Of a stretch of 64,000 nucleotides of DNA, positions 1-11,162 are shown in pieces; position 1 is the stretch's first letter; each line of letters begins with the position of its first letter. Location of the stretch: assembly GCF_004310865.1 (NCBI RefSeq), contig NZ_SIXI01000002.1:434001-498000 (forward strand). The letters run 5' to 3'. Below the pieces are notes generated by a model, which did not search any database, was not told the DNA's origin, and was given only the letters and a program-made list of their open reading frames with translations. Origin of the DNA: Aquabacterium lacunae (GTDB lineage Bacteria > Pseudomonadota > Gammaproteobacteria > Burkholderiales > Burkholderiaceae_C). A program made the position numbers and the translations under genes.

Positions 1-12
1 ACCATCGCGCGC

Positions 13-1269
13 ATGAACCCGAGCACCATCCAGCTGATCGGGGCCGTCATTTTTGGCGTGGCCCTGCTGCACACTTTTTCCACCAAGTTTTTTGAACATC
101 TGGCCCACACGCGCCCCAACCATGCGGGCCTGTGGCACTTCCTGGCCGAGGTGGAGGCCGTGTTCGGTTTCTGGGCCATGGTGCTCATGGTCATCATGTT
201 TGCCACCGAGGGCAAGGCGGTGGCCACGGCCTACCTCGACAGCCGCAACTTCACGGAGCCCCTGTTCGTGTTCGCCATCATGGTGTGCGCTGCCAGCAAG
301 CCCATCATCCAGATGGCCAGTGCGCTCACCCGCATCCTCACACGCCTGGTGCCCCTGCCCGGCAATGTGGCCCTGGTGTTCGTGACCTTGTCGGTCGTGC
401 CCTTGATGGGATCGTTCATCACCGAGCCGGCCGCCATGACCTTGGCCGCCCTGCTGCTGCGCGACAGCATCTACAGCCAGCCCATTTCACAGAAGCTGCG
501 CTATGCCCTGCTGGGCGTGTTGTTCGTGAACGTGTCGATCGGCGGCACGCTCACGCCCTATGCCGCGCCCCCGGTGCTGATGGTGGCCGCCCAATGGGGT
601 TGGGACCTGAGCTTCATGCTCACGCACTTCGGCTGGAAGGCGGCCCTGGCCGTGGGCATCAATGCACTGGGCGTGGCCTTGCTGTTCGCCAAAGAGCTGC
701 GCGCCGTGCCGCGCGCTGCGCTGTCGGCCGAGGCACTGCCGCCGCTGACCGTGCAGGGCATCCACCTGGCTTTCCTGGCTGGCATCGTGGTGTTCGCCCA
801 CCACCCGGCCGTGTTCATGGGCCTGTTCCTGTTCTTCCTGGGCTTCACCACCGCCTACGAGCGTTACCAGTCCCCCCTGATCCTGCGTGAGGGCCTGATG
901 GTGGCCTTCTTCCTGGCAGGTCTGGTGGTGCTGGGCGGGCAGCAGCAATGGTGGCTGGAGCCGCTGCTGATGAGCATGGACGCCGACGCCATCTACTTCG
1001 GGGCCACGGCCCTGACGGCCATCACAGACAACGCGGCCTTGACCTACCTGGGCTCGCTGGTGCAAGGCTTGAGCCCCGAGTTCAAGTACGCCCTGGTGGC
1101 CGGTGCAGTGACCGGTGGTGGCCTGACCATCATTGCCAATGCACCCAATCCGGCGGGCGCGTCCATCCTGAAGGGCAAGTTCGACGAAGAGGCCATCGGA
1201 GCCGGTGGACTGTTCCTGGCCGCCCTGGGGCCCACCTTGGTGGCCATGGCATGCCTCAAAGGGCTGTGA
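13..1269 (+). CDS. Putative Na+/H+ antiporter (ion transporter superfamily)
   Basis: A 418-residue polytopic membrane protein with about ten to twelve hydrophobic segments. It resembles the putative Na+/H+ antiporter family (Na_H_antiport_3) related to NhaD/arsenite permeases. Typical segments are the Gly/Pro-rich stretch GGTLTPYAAPP near residue 177, a TDNAAL motif near 340 and a GGGLTIIANAPNP re-entrant-like motif near 370. Its expected role is cation/proton exchange in the inner membrane; the ion has not been shown. The frame is open to the left window edge, so the true start could lie upstream. It is followed by a strong bidirectional terminator shared with convergent ilvD. Confidence 0.75.
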   Translation: MNPSTIQLIGAVIFGVALLHTFSTKFFEHLAHTRPNHAGLWHFLAEVEAVFGFWAMVLMVIMFATEGKAVATAYLDSRNFTEPLFVFAIMVCAASKPIIQMASALTRILTRLVPLPGNVALVFVTLSVVPLMGSFITEPAAMTLAALLLRDSIYSQPISQKLRYALLGVLFVNVSIGGTLTPYAAPPVLMVAAQWGWDLSFMLTHFGWKAALAVGINALGVALLFAKELRAVPRAALSAEALPPLTVQGIHLAFLAGIVVFAHHPAVFMGLFLFFLGFTTAYERYQSPLILREGLMVAFFLAGLVVLGGQQQWWLEPLLMSMDADAIYFGATALTAITDNAALTYLGSLVQGLSPEFKYALVAGAVTGGGLTIIANAPNPAGASILKGKFDEEAIGAGGLFLAALGPTLVAMACLKGL

Positions 1270-1300
1270 GCGCGAACACGGCCGACTGCAGCAGGCCATG

Positions 1301-1330
1301 AAAAAAGCCCGTCCAGTGGACGGGCTTTTT
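1301..1330. terminator. Bidirectional rho-independent terminator
   Basis: A 13-bp stem (AAAAAGCCCGTCC, loop AGT, GGACGGGCTTTTT) has an A-run on one side and a T-run on the other. It lies between the convergent antiporter and ilvD genes and can end both transcripts. Confidence 0.93.
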
Positions 1331-1349
1331 CGTCAGGCGCAGAAAGCGA

Positions 1350-3200
1350 TCAGCGCTTGATCTGCGACAGGTCGCGCACGGCGCCCGTGTCGGCCGAGGT
1401 GGTCAGCAGGGCATAAGCCTGCAGCGCAGCCGACACGTAACGCTCGCGGTTCACCGGCTTCCAGGCCTGCTCGCCCCTGGCTTCCATGGCGGCGCGGCGC
1501 TTGGCCAGTTCTTCGTCAGAGATGGCCAGGTTGATCGACCGGTTGGGGATGTCGATCTCGATGGTGTCGCCGTTTTCGACCAGTGCGATCGCACCACCGC
1601 AAGCGGCTTCCGGCGAGGCATGGCCAATCGACAGGCCCGAGGTGCCACCCGAGAAGCGACCGTCGGTCAGCAAGGCGCACTGCTTGCCCAGGCCACGGCT
1701 CTTGAGGTACGAGGTGGGGTACAGCATTTCCTGCATGCCGGGGCCGCCCTTGGGGCCTTCGTAGCGGATGATGACCACGTCGCCAGCCTGCACTTCTTCG
1801 CCGAGGATGCCTTCGACGGCATCGTCCTGGCTTTCGTACACGCGGGCGGTGCCGGTGAACTTCCAGATCGATTCGTCCACACCCGCGGTCTTGACGATGC
1901 AGCCCTTCTCGGCGATGTTGCCGTACAGCACGGCCAGGCCGCCGTCCTTGGTGAAGGCGTGCTCGACCGAGCGGATCACGCCCTTTTGGCGGTCGGTGTC
2001 CAGGGCCTTCCAGCGGCTGTCTTGCGAGAAGGCCACCTGGGTGGGGATGCCGCCGGGCGCGGCCTTGTAGAAGGTGTGCACAGCCTCATCCTTCGAGACA
2101 GTCACATCCCACTGGGCAATGGCCTCGGCCATGGACGTGCTGTGCACGGTGGGCACGTCGGTGTGCAGCAGGCCGCCACGGGCCAACTCGCCCAGGATCG
2201 ACATGATGCCGCCTGCGCGGTGCACGTCTTCGATGTGCACATCAGGCACGGCGGGGGCCACCTTGCTCAGGCAAGGCACCTTGCGCGACATGCGGTCGAT
2301 GTCGGCCATGGTGAAGGGCACTTCGGCTTCGCGAGCGGCGGCCAGCAGGTGCAGCACGGTGTTGGTCGAGCCGCCCATGGCCACATCGAGGGCCACGGCG
2401 TTCTCGAAGGCCTTGAAGCTGGCGATGTTGCGAGGCAGCACGCTGGCGTCGTCTTGCTCGTAGTAACGCTTGGCCAGGTCGACCACGGTACGGCCGGCCT
2501 TGCGGAACAGCTTTTCTCGGTCGGCGTGGGTGGCCACGATGGTACCGTTGCCGGGCAGGGACAGGCCCAAGGCCTCGGTCAGGCAGTTCATCGAGTTGGC
2601 GGTGAACATGCCCGAGCACGAACCGCAGGTGGGGCAGGCCGAACGCTCGACCACGGCCACTTCTTCGTCAGAGCAGTTCTTGTCAGCGGCCTTGACCATG
2701 GCGTCCACAAGGTCCAGGGCGATGACCTTGCCCTCGATCTTGGCCTTGCCGGCCTCCATCGGGCCACCGGACACGAACACCACAGGGATGTTCAGGCGCA
2801 AAGCCGCCATCAGCATGCCGGGCGTGATCTTGTCGCAGTTTGAAATGCACACCAGGGCGTCGGCGGTGTGGGCATTGACCATGTACTCGACGCTGTCGGC
2901 GATCAGGTCACGCGAGGGCAGCGAATACAGCATGCCGCCGTGGCCCATGGCAATGCCGTCGTCAACGGCGATGGTGTTGAACTCCTTGGCCACGCCACCG
3001 GCGGCCTCGATCTCGCGGGCGACCAGCTGGCCCAGGTCCTTCAGGTGCACGTGACCCGGCACGAACTGCGTGAAGCTGTTCGCGATCGCGATGATCGGCT
3101 TTTCGAAGTCACCGTCCTTCATGCCGGTGGCACGCCACAGGGCACGGGCCCCGGCCATGTTGCGGCCGGCGGTGGAGGTACGGGAACGGTACTGGGGCAT
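1350..3200 (-). CDS. ilvD: Dihydroxy-acid dehydratase
   Basis: Catalyses the dehydration of 2,3-dihydroxy-3-methylbutanoate and its isoleucine-pathway analogue, the penultimate common step of valine and isoleucine synthesis in the cytosol. Its 616 residues equal the length of the E. coli enzyme. The Fe-S/active-site motifs are visible: C122 and K124 in CDKITPGM and C195 in [11 protein letters not shown], with D81 in VDDG for Mg2+. The early segment [10 protein letters not shown] lacks the extra Cys of the stable [2Fe-2S] type, so an oxygen-labile [4Fe-4S] E. coli-like enzyme is inferred. It appears monocistronic. Confidence 0.97.
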   Translation of the reverse strand: MPQYRSRTSTAGRNMAGARALWRATGMKDGDFEKPIIAIANSFTQFVPGHVHLKDLGQLVAREIEAAGGVAKEFNTIAVDDGIAMGHGGMLYSLPSRDLIADSVEYMVNAHTADALVCISNCDKITPGMLMAALRLNIPVVFVSGGPMEAGKAKIEGKVIALDLVDAMVKAADKNCSDEEVAVVERSACPTCGSCSGMFTANSMNCLTEALGLSLPGNGTIVATHADREKLFRKAGRTVVDLAKRYYEQDDASVLPRNIASFKAFENAVALDVAMGGSTNTVLHLLAAAREAEVPFTMADIDRMSRKVPCLSKVAPAVPDVHIEDVHRAGGIMSILGELARGGLLHTDVPTVHSTSMAEAIAQWDVTVSKDEAVHTFYKAAPGGIPTQVAFSQDSRWKALDTDRQKGVIRSVEHAFTKDGGLAVLYGNIAEKGCIVKTAGVDESIWKFTGTARVYESQDDAVEGILGEEVQAGDVVIIRYEGPKGGPGMQEMLYPTSYLKSRGLGKQCALLTDGRFSGGTSGLSIGHASPEAACGGAIALVENGDTIEIDIPNRSINLAISDEELAKRRAAMEARGEQAWKPVNRERYVSAALQAYALLTTSADTGAVRDLSQIKR

Positions 3201-3258
3201 GAAGGTCTCCGGAGAAACGGGCGTCTGAAAAGACCCCGATTTTATCCCGCGGCAGCCC

Positions 3259-3513
3259 TCAGCGCTTCTTGCGGGGGCTCATGCCCAGGGCTTCGAGCTG
3301 TTTGTCGCGGCGGTCTTCCTTGCGCTGCTCGGCGTCCTGCATGGCTTTTTTCTGGGTCCAGCCCAGGGTGTCAGACAGCCACCACCACACCAGCGCTGCC
3401 GCAAAGGGCGCGCACATTTCCATCCAGTGGGTGCTCCAAGACCAGTCGCCCACCGGCCAGATGCCCACCAGGCTGAGCACCTGGATCAGCACCCCGATCA
3501 CGACAAACCACAT
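3259..3513 (-). CDS. Small Trp-rich membrane protein (TIGR04438-like)
   Basis: An 84-residue protein. I start it at the internal Met of [11 protein letters not shown] because GAGGGG lies six bases upstream; a start 15 bases earlier is possible. It has two hydrophobic segments (about residues 1-18 and 33-47), many Trp residues (including a WWW run) and a Lys/Arg/Glu-rich C-terminal tail ending in PRKKR. The pattern matches the small Trp-rich protein family of Burkholderiales, whose function is unknown. It is convergent to nothing and divergent from the cytochrome c gene. Confidence 0.75.
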   Translation of the reverse strand: MWFVVIGVLIQVLSLVGIWPVGDWSWSTHWMEMCAPFAAALVWWWLSDTLGWTQKKAMQDAEQRKEDRRDKQLEALGMSPRKKR

Positions 3514-3647
3514 ACAAACCCCTCGCACTTTTGATGAGTTTCAAGCTCTTTGCGATTGCACCACATCCGTCAACCAACCACCACCGTAGAAGCGTTTATA
3601 AAGAGACCGTTTCCGCTGACCGATTCACCGCCCCAGAAAGGTTGAAC

Positions 3648-3974
3648 ATGACCCCACGCACCCTCTCGCTGGCCGCCGCCAGCCTGCTCGCTGTTTTCAG
3701 CACCTCGGCCCTGGCCAGCGCCGACCTGGCCCAGAAAAAGGCCTGCATGGCCTGCCACGCCGTTGACAAGAAAGTGGTGGGGCCGTCCTACCAGGATGTG
3801 GCCGCCAAGTACAAGGGGCAAAAAGGCGCTGAAGCCATGCTGGTTCAGAAGATCCTGAAGGGCTCTGACCCCAAGAAGCTGAACTGGGGCACCATGCCCA
3901 TGCCGGCCAACAGCCAGGTCAACGAGGCCGAGGCCAAACAACTGGTGACCTGGGTGCTGTCGCAGAAGAAGTGA
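3648..3974 (+). CDS. Periplasmic class I cytochrome c (c551/c552-like)
   Basis: A small monoheme electron carrier of 108 residues. It has a Sec signal peptide of about 22 residues (TLSLAAASLLAVFSTSALA) and then a mature domain of about 85 residues. CMACH is the heme-attachment motif, and a GTMPMPAN segment supplies the likely axial Met. The start was chosen at the ATG directly before the signal peptide, with AGAAAGG upstream; the longer upstream frame adds an implausible leader. It probably shuttles electrons to a terminal oxidase or peroxidase in the periplasm. A strong terminator follows. Confidence 0.92.
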   Translation: MTPRTLSLAAASLLAVFSTSALASADLAQKKACMACHAVDKKVVGPSYQDVAAKYKGQKGAEAMLVQKILKGSDPKKLNWGTMPMPANSQVNEAEAKQLVTWVLSQKK

Positions 3975-4018
3975 TGCCCTGAAGGGTGCGGCCTCAGCGT
4001 CGCACCGCTTCACCCCAT

Positions 4019-4049
4019 GAAAAAAGCCCCGCCGAAGCGGGGCTTTTTG
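4019..4049. terminator. Rho-independent terminator after the cytochrome c gene
   Basis: AAAAAGCCCCGC, loop CGAA and GCGGGGCTTTTT form a stem with flanking A and T runs. It lies between the cytochrome c gene and the convergent MHS transporter, so it can act in both directions. Confidence 0.93.
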
Positions 4050-4077
4050 CTACCCCCACCGAAGCGGGGTGCCAGGG

Positions 4078-5922
4078 TCAGTCACCGGCGTAGATGTCCA
4101 CGTCCTTGGTTTCCTTCACGAACAGCAAGCCGATCACGAAGGTGATGCCGGCCACGATGATCGGGTACCACAGGCCGTTGTAGATGTTGCCAGTCTGGGC
4201 CACGATCGCGAAGGCCGTGGTGGGCAGCAGGCCGCCGAACCAGCCATTGCCGATGTGATACGGCAGCGACATCGAGGTGTAGCGGATGCGGGTCGGGAAC
4301 ATTTCCACCAGCATGGCGGCGATCGGGCCGTACACCATGGTCACGTAGATCACGAGCACCGTCAGGATGGCGATGATCAGGGGCTTGTTGACCTTGGCCG
4401 GGTCGGCCTTGGCGGGGTAACCGGCCTTCTTCAGCTCGGCGCCCACCTTGGCCTTGAACTGGCCATCGATCACCTTCACGGCAGCGGCCTTGGCATCCTT
4501 GTCGAAGGCGGCCAGGTTGGCGCCGGCTTCCTTGACAGCCTTCTCAGCAGCCTTGACCTTGTCGTCAAAGTCTTTGCCGACACCGCCAGCAGCCTTCAGG
4601 TCGTCCAGCTTCTTGATGGCACCTTCCTTGGCCTTGACGGCGGCTTCCTTGGCAGCCGGGATGTCGGCTTCGGTGACCTTGCCAGGGGTGTAACCCGAGA
4701 TGGCCACATCCCCCACCTTGATCATGGCCATGGAGCCTGCGGGGCCCGCCACGTTCTCATAGTTCACCGAGTTGGAGGCCAGGTACTGCTTGGCGATGTC
4801 GCACGAGCTGGTGAACTTGGCCGTGCCGGTCGGGTTGAACTGGAACGAGCACTCGCTCTGATCGGCCACCAGGGTGACCGGGGCCGTGGCTTGCGCCTTG
4901 GCCAGGTCGGGGTTGGCAGCTTCGGTCAGGGCCTTGAACAGCGGGAAGTAGGTCAGTGCGGCGACCAGGCAGCCGGCCAGGATGATGGGCTTGCGGCCGA
5001 TCTTGTCCGACAGGGTGCCGAACACCACGAAGAACGGGGTGCCGATCAGCAGCGAGATGGCGACCAGCACGTTGGCCGTGGCACCGTCCACCTTCAAGGC
5101 CTGGGTCAGGAAGAACAGGGCGTAGAACTGCCCGGTGTACCAGACCACGGCCTGACCCGCCACCAGACCGAACAGGGCCAGGATCACGATCTTGAGGTTC
5201 TTCCACTGGCCGAACGATTCGGACAGCGGTGCCTTGGAGGTCTTGCCTTCGGCCTTCATCTTCTTGAAGGCAGGCGACTCGTTCATGCTCATGCGGATCC
5301 ACACGGAGATGGCCAGCAGCAGGATCGAGACGATGAAGGGCACGCGCCAGCCCCATTCCTGGAAGGCGTCTTCACCGATGATGGTGCGGGTGCCCAGGAT
5401 GACGATCAGCGACAGGAACAGACCCAGCGTGGCCGTGGTCTGGATCCAGGCAGTGTAGGCACCGCGCTTGCCGTGCGGTGCGTGCTCGGCCACGTAGGTG
5501 GCGGCACCGCCGTACTCACCGCCCAGCGCCAGGCCTTGCAGCAGGCGCAGGATGATCAGGATGACCGGAGCGGCCACACCGATCTGGGCGTAGGTGGGCA
5601 AGATGCCCACAATGAAGGTGGAGGCGCCCATCAGCAAGATGGTCACCAGGAAGGTGTATTTGCGACCGATCATGTCGCCCAGGCGACCGAACACCAGCGC
5701 ACCAAAGGGCCGAACGATGAAGCCTGCGGCAAACGCCAGCAGGGCGAAAATGAAGGCGGAAGTGGGGTCCAGGCCTGCAAAGAACTGCTTGGCAATGATG
5801 GCTGCCAACGAACCGTACAGGTAGAAGTCGTACCACTCGAAAACCGTGCCCAGGCTGGAGGCGAAGATGACCTTCTTTTCCTCCGCCGTCATGGGCGCAT
5901 TGGACGCTGCGGTAGTTGCCAT
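4078..5922 (-). CDS. MHS-family MFS transporter with a large periplasmic loop
   Basis: A 614-residue proton-coupled metabolite symporter of the major facilitator superfamily, MHS (ProP/ShiA-like) branch. Family marks are EWYDFYLYG at residues 29-37, the loop GRLGDMIGRKYT at 79-90, GGEYGGAATY near 134 and NESPAFKKM near 214. Unlike a standard member of about 430-450 residues it carries an insert of roughly 180 residues (about 333-513) between transmembrane segments. The insert contains two cysteines (C358, C374) and an Ala/Lys-rich, probably helical stretch (about 420-505). Topology places this loop in the periplasm. It lies downstream of acs on the same strand, about 200 bases away, so acetate or another short organic acid is a plausible but unproven substrate. 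Confidence 0.85.
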   Translation of the reverse strand: MATTAASNAPMTAEEKKVIFASSLGTVFEWYDFYLYGSLAAIIAKQFFAGLDPTSAFIFALLAFAAGFIVRPFGALVFGRLGDMIGRKYTFLVTILLMGASTFIVGILPTYAQIGVAAPVILIILRLLQGLALGGEYGGAATYVAEHAPHGKRGAYTAWIQTTATLGLFLSLIVILGTRTIIGEDAFQEWGWRVPFIVSILLLAISVWIRMSMNESPAFKKMKAEGKTSKAPLSESFGQWKNLKIVILALFGLVAGQAVVWYTGQFYALFFLTQALKVDGATANVLVAISLLIGTPFFVVFGTLSDKIGRKPIILAGCLVAALTYFPLFKALTEAANPDLAKAQATAPVTLVADQSECSFQFNPTGTAKFTSSCDIAKQYLASNSVNYENVAGPAGSMAMIKVGDVAISGYTPGKVTEADIPAAKEAAVKAKEGAIKKLDDLKAAGGVGKDFDDKVKAAEKAVKEAGANLAAFDKDAKAAAVKVIDGQFKAKVGAELKKAGYPAKADPAKVNKPLIIAILTVLVIYVTMVYGPIAAMLVEMFPTRIRYTSMSLPYHIGNGWFGGLLPTTAFAIVAQTGNIYNGLWYPIIVAGITFVIGLLFVKETKDVDIYAGD

Positions 5923-5969
5923 TGGAATTTTCTCCTCGTCGTTGCGGATCGAAGGCTTGTGACCTTCTT

Positions 5970-5988
5970 ACCCCCCAATTTAGGGGGT
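5970..5988. repeat. Short inverted repeat upstream of the MHS transporter
   Basis: ACCCCC, a seven-base spacer and GGGGGT form a six-base-pair inverted repeat in the leader/promoter region of the transporter. It could be an operator or a short hairpin; the sequence alone does not decide. Confidence 0.3.
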
Positions 5989-6097
5989 CACGATGGAAGT
6001 CAGATCAGGGTAACCCTGTATTCCGTGTACTTTTGTGAAGAAATAACACACGGGGATTTCCCCAACCGTCGCGGGTGTGGCGCCCTTGGGGTTTACA

Positions 6098-6117
6098 GCG
6101 GGAGGGCGCCCTCCCGC
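6098..6117. terminator. GC-rich perfect palindrome after acs
   Basis: A 20-base perfect palindrome built on GCGGGAGGGC lies seven bases past the acs stop codon. It would fold into a strong hairpin in the acs transcript, but no T-run follows, so it is a weak or factor-assisted terminator or an RNA-end stabiliser. Confidence 0.45.
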
Positions 6118-6124
6118 ACCAAAC

Positions 6125-8113
<1,989 letters not shown>

Positions 8114-8257
8114 CTCGATCACTCCGTTGTGTGCGCCTTGGGGCGCCATCTGTCATCCCGATGGCCCAGCAGACAACGCCGTCAGGCCACAAGCCGGACT
8201 TTCCGCGCAACCCCCTGAATTGATACTCCGTACTATCCCTGTCTCACATTGACACAT

Positions 8258-8857
8258 ATGGCCAAAACTCCTGTCAAGCTGCGCCCGCTGCCCACCGTGA
8301 TCTTTGCCAGCCGCTGGTTGCAGCTGCCCCTGTACCTGGGCCTGATCCTGGCCCAGGCCGTGTACGTGTTCCATTTCTGGGTGGAACTGGTGCACCTGAT
8401 CGAAGCCGCTTTCGGCAACCAGGACGCTCTGAAACTGATCTTCGAGGCCTCCGGTCAGAAGATGGCCGCGGGTGCGCCGTCCCACCTGACGGAAACCACC
8501 ATCATGCTGGTGGTGCTGGGCCTGATCGACGTGGTCATGATCTCGAACCTGCTGATCATGGTCATCGTGGGGGGTTACGAAACCTTCGTCTCTCGCATGG
8601 ACCTCGACGGACACCCCGACCAGCCCGAATGGCTGGACCACGTGAACGCCTCGGTGCTGAAGGTGAAATTGGCCACAGCCATCATCGGCATCTCGTCGAT
8701 CCACCTGCTCAAGACCTTCATCAATGCGCAAAATTACACCGACAAGGTGCTGATCGCACAGACCGTGATTCACATTGCTTTTCTGTTCTCGGCCATGGCC
8801 ATTGCTTACACTGACAAGCTGCTGCATCACGCGCACTCGGCCGATAACAAGCACTGA
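8258..8857 (+). CDS. UPF0114 (YqhA-family) membrane protein
   Basis: A 199-residue protein with three to four hydrophobic segments (about 20-45, 75-105, 140-160 and 168-188). It matches the YqhA/UPF0114 family; the family-typical segment around [19 protein letters not shown] lies in the middle loop. Function is unknown. The ATG at 8258 was chosen over an upstream TTG. The downstream DUF2062 gene begins 23 bases after its stop, so the two are probably co-transcribed. Confidence 0.85.
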   Translation: MAKTPVKLRPLPTVIFASRWLQLPLYLGLILAQAVYVFHFWVELVHLIEAAFGNQDALKLIFEASGQKMAAGAPSHLTETTIMLVVLGLIDVVMISNLLIMVIVGGYETFVSRMDLDGHPDQPEWLDHVNASVLKVKLATAIIGISSIHLLKTFINAQNYTDKVLIAQTVIHIAFLFSAMAIAYTDKLLHHAHSADNKH

Positions 8858-8880
8858 CCCGTCACTTCCCGTCCACCCCC

Positions 8881-9435
8881 ATGAACCGCCCCTTGCGCAA
8901 ACCTGCCACCCTCTTCAAGCGCCGCGCGCGCAATGGCTGGTTCCACCTGCGCCGCCAGACCCCCGGCAAGGACGACATCCTGGCGCAGCCCTGGCTGCAA
9001 CCGGTGCGCCCTTACCTGTCTGACGACCGCCTGTGGGCGCTGGAGCGCCAGAGCGTGGCCCGCGGGGTGGCCATGGGCCTGTTCATGGGCCTGCTGATGC
9101 CGGTGGCCCAGATCCTGTTTGCGGTGGCCGGCGCGGCCGTGATCCGGGGCCACGTGCCCATCAGCGCCGCCTGCACCCTGGTGACGAACCCGTTCACGGT
9201 GCCGCCCATCTATTACGCGGCCTACCAGCTGGGCGACCAGCTGCTGCCCGCCTCGCTGGATTTCAGCAGCTTCACCTTCGAGGCCCACAACTGGCTGGCC
9301 GACGGCATCAACTGGGCGATCACCCATGGCGCCCCCCTGATGACCGGCCTGCTGGTGATCGCCGCCGTCAGCGCCGTGCTGGGCTACCTGGCCGTGCACC
9401 TGTGCTGGCGCTCCAAGACCCCACGCACACCCTGA
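8881..9435 (+). CDS. DUF2062 domain-containing membrane protein
   Basis: A 184-residue protein with a basic N-terminus and then the DUF2062 pattern: RGVAMGLFMGLLMP near residue 60, NPFTVPPIYYAAYQLG near 102, and a C-terminal membrane segment around 155-177. Such proteins are small inner-membrane proteins of unknown function, sometimes fused to glycosyltransferases elsewhere. It lies immediately after the UPF0114 gene. Confidence 0.85.
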   Translation: MNRPLRKPATLFKRRARNGWFHLRRQTPGKDDILAQPWLQPVRPYLSDDRLWALERQSVARGVAMGLFMGLLMPVAQILFAVAGAAVIRGHVPISAACTLVTNPFTVPPIYYAAYQLGDQLLPASLDFSSFTFEAHNWLADGINWAITHGAPLMTGLLVIAAVSAVLGYLAVHLCWRSKTPRTP

Positions 9436-9568
9436 TGCCGGTTGGCTCGGGGCTCGTCGCCCAGCGCCCGTCACAAACTTGGCACAATGGCGGTTTTCGC
9501 GGGCGCAGACGCGCCCATTCCCGTCCCCCCCGCCCACGGACAGCCCTAGCCCCACGAAGGCCCCTGCC

Positions 9569-11095
9569 ATGACGACCATTCGTTACGACGACCTCGTTGA
9601 AAGCGTCGCAGCTGCGCTGCAGTACATCTCGTACTACCACCCTGCCGACTACATCGCCCACCTGGCGCGCGCCTACGAGCGCGAAGAGTCGCCCGCCGCC
9701 AAAGATGCGATTGCGCAGATCCTGACCAACTCGCGCATGTGCGCCGAAGGCAAGCGCCCCATCTGCCAGGACACCGGCATCGTCAACGTGTTCCTGAAGA
9801 TCGGCATGGGCGTGAAGTGGGAAGGCTTCGGCACCCAGAGCATTCAGGAAGCGATCGACGAAGGCGTGCGCCGCGGCTACAACAACCCCGACAACAAGCT
9901 GCGCGCGTCGGTGCTGTCCGACCCCATCTTCGAGCGCAAGAACACCAAGGACAATACGCCCGCCGTGGTGTTCATGGAGCTGGTACCGGGCGACACGGTC
10001 GACGTGACGGTCGCAGCCAAGGGCGGTGGCTCCGAGAACAAGAGCAAGGTGTACATGCTCAACCCGAGCGACAACATCGTCGACTGGGTGCTCAAGACCG
10101 TGCCGACCATGGGTGCTGGCTGGTGCCCGCCCGGCATGCTGGGCATTGGCGTGGGCGGCACGGCTGAAAAAGCGGCGCTGCTGGCCAAGGAATCGTTGAT
10201 GGACGACATCGACATGTACGAGCTGCTGCAGCGCGGCCCCCAGAACAAGCTGGAAGAGCTGCGCATCGAGCTGTACGAGAAGGTCAATGCCCTGGGCATC
10301 GGCGCCCAGGGCCTGGGCGGCCTGACCACCGTGCTGGACGTCAAGATCAAGACCTACCCCACGCACGCCGCCAGCAAGCCCATCGCCATGATCCCGAACT
10401 GCGCGGCCACCCGCCACGCCCACTTCGTGATGGACGGCTCGGGCCCCGTGTACCTCGACCCACCCAGCCTGGACCTGTGGCCCAACGTGCACTGGGCACC
10501 CGACTACAACAAGAGCAAGCGCGTCGACCTGAACACGCTCACGCCTGCCGAAGTGGCCAGCTGGACCCCGGGCCAGACCCTGCTGCTCAACGGCAAGATG
10601 CTGACCGGCCGCGACGCCGCACACAAGCGCATCCAGGACATGCTGGCCAAGGGCGAAAAGCTGCCGGTGGACTTCACCAACCGCGTCATCTACTACGTGG
10701 GCCCGGTCGATCCGGTGCGCGATGAAGTGGTCGGCCCGGCCGGCCCCACCACCGCCACCCGCATGGACAAGTTCACCGAGATGATGCTGGCCCAGACCGG
10801 CCTGATCGCCATGGTGGGCAAGGCCGAGCGCGGCCCCACCGCCATCGACGCCATCAAGAAGCACAAGAGTGCCTACCTGATGGCCGTGGGCGGTTCGGCC
10901 TACCTGGTGTCCAAAGCCATCAAGGGCGCCAAGGTGGTCGGCTTTGAAGACCTGGGCATGGAAGCCATCTATGAGTTCGACGTGGTCGACATGCCCGTGA
11001 CCGTGGCGGTGGACGCCGGAGGCACCAGCGCCCACATCGAAGGCCCCAAGACCTGGCAGGCCAAGATCGGCAAGATCCCCGTGAAGGTGGATTGA
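9569..11095 (+). CDS. fumA: Fumarate hydratase, class I (iron-sulfur)
   Basis: Interconverts fumarate and malate in the TCA cycle using a [4Fe-4S] cluster. It has 508 residues with N- and C-terminal class I fumarase domains in one chain. Likely cluster cysteines are C66 (ICQDTG), C186 (GWCPPG) and C278 (NCAATRH). Their spacing closely follows that of E. coli FumA. The start ATG follows CGAAGG; a longer frame adds a low-complexity Pro/Ser leader and was rejected. It ends at a rho-independent terminator. Confidence 0.95.
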   Translation: MTTIRYDDLVESVAAALQYISYYHPADYIAHLARAYEREESPAAKDAIAQILTNSRMCAEGKRPICQDTGIVNVFLKIGMGVKWEGFGTQSIQEAIDEGVRRGYNNPDNKLRASVLSDPIFERKNTKDNTPAVVFMELVPGDTVDVTVAAKGGGSENKSKVYMLNPSDNIVDWVLKTVPTMGAGWCPPGMLGIGVGGTAEKAALLAKESLMDDIDMYELLQRGPQNKLEELRIELYEKVNALGIGAQGLGGLTTVLDVKIKTYPTHAASKPIAMIPNCAATRHAHFVMDGSGPVYLDPPSLDLWPNVHWAPDYNKSKRVDLNTLTPAEVASWTPGQTLLLNGKMLTGRDAAHKRIQDMLAKGEKLPVDFTNRVIYYVGPVDPVRDEVVGPAGPTTATRMDKFTEMMLAQTGLIAMVGKAERGPTAIDAIKKHKSAYLMAVGGSAYLVSKAIKGAKVVGFEDLGMEAIYEFDVVDMPVTVAVDAGGTSAHIEGPKTWQAKIGKIPVKVD

Positions 11096-11112
11096 AGCCC
11101 AGCAAGCTCAGC

Positions 11113-11147
11113 AAGCCCCGCTGCCACGGCCGCGGGGCTTTTCTTTT
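11113..11147 (+). terminator. Rho-independent terminator of the fumarase gene
   Basis: AAGCCCCG and CGGGGCTT pair around a short loop and are followed by the T-rich tail TTCTTTT, just past the fumarase stop codon. Confidence 0.85.
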
Positions 11148-11162
11148 GATAGCCTGTGCACC

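Noticed and set aside
8840..8847. A perfect GCCGATAA sigma-28 -10 box near the end of the UPF0114 gene
   Set aside because: It is inside coding sequence, no TAAA-like -35 box lies at the right spacing, and the next gene is not flagellar.
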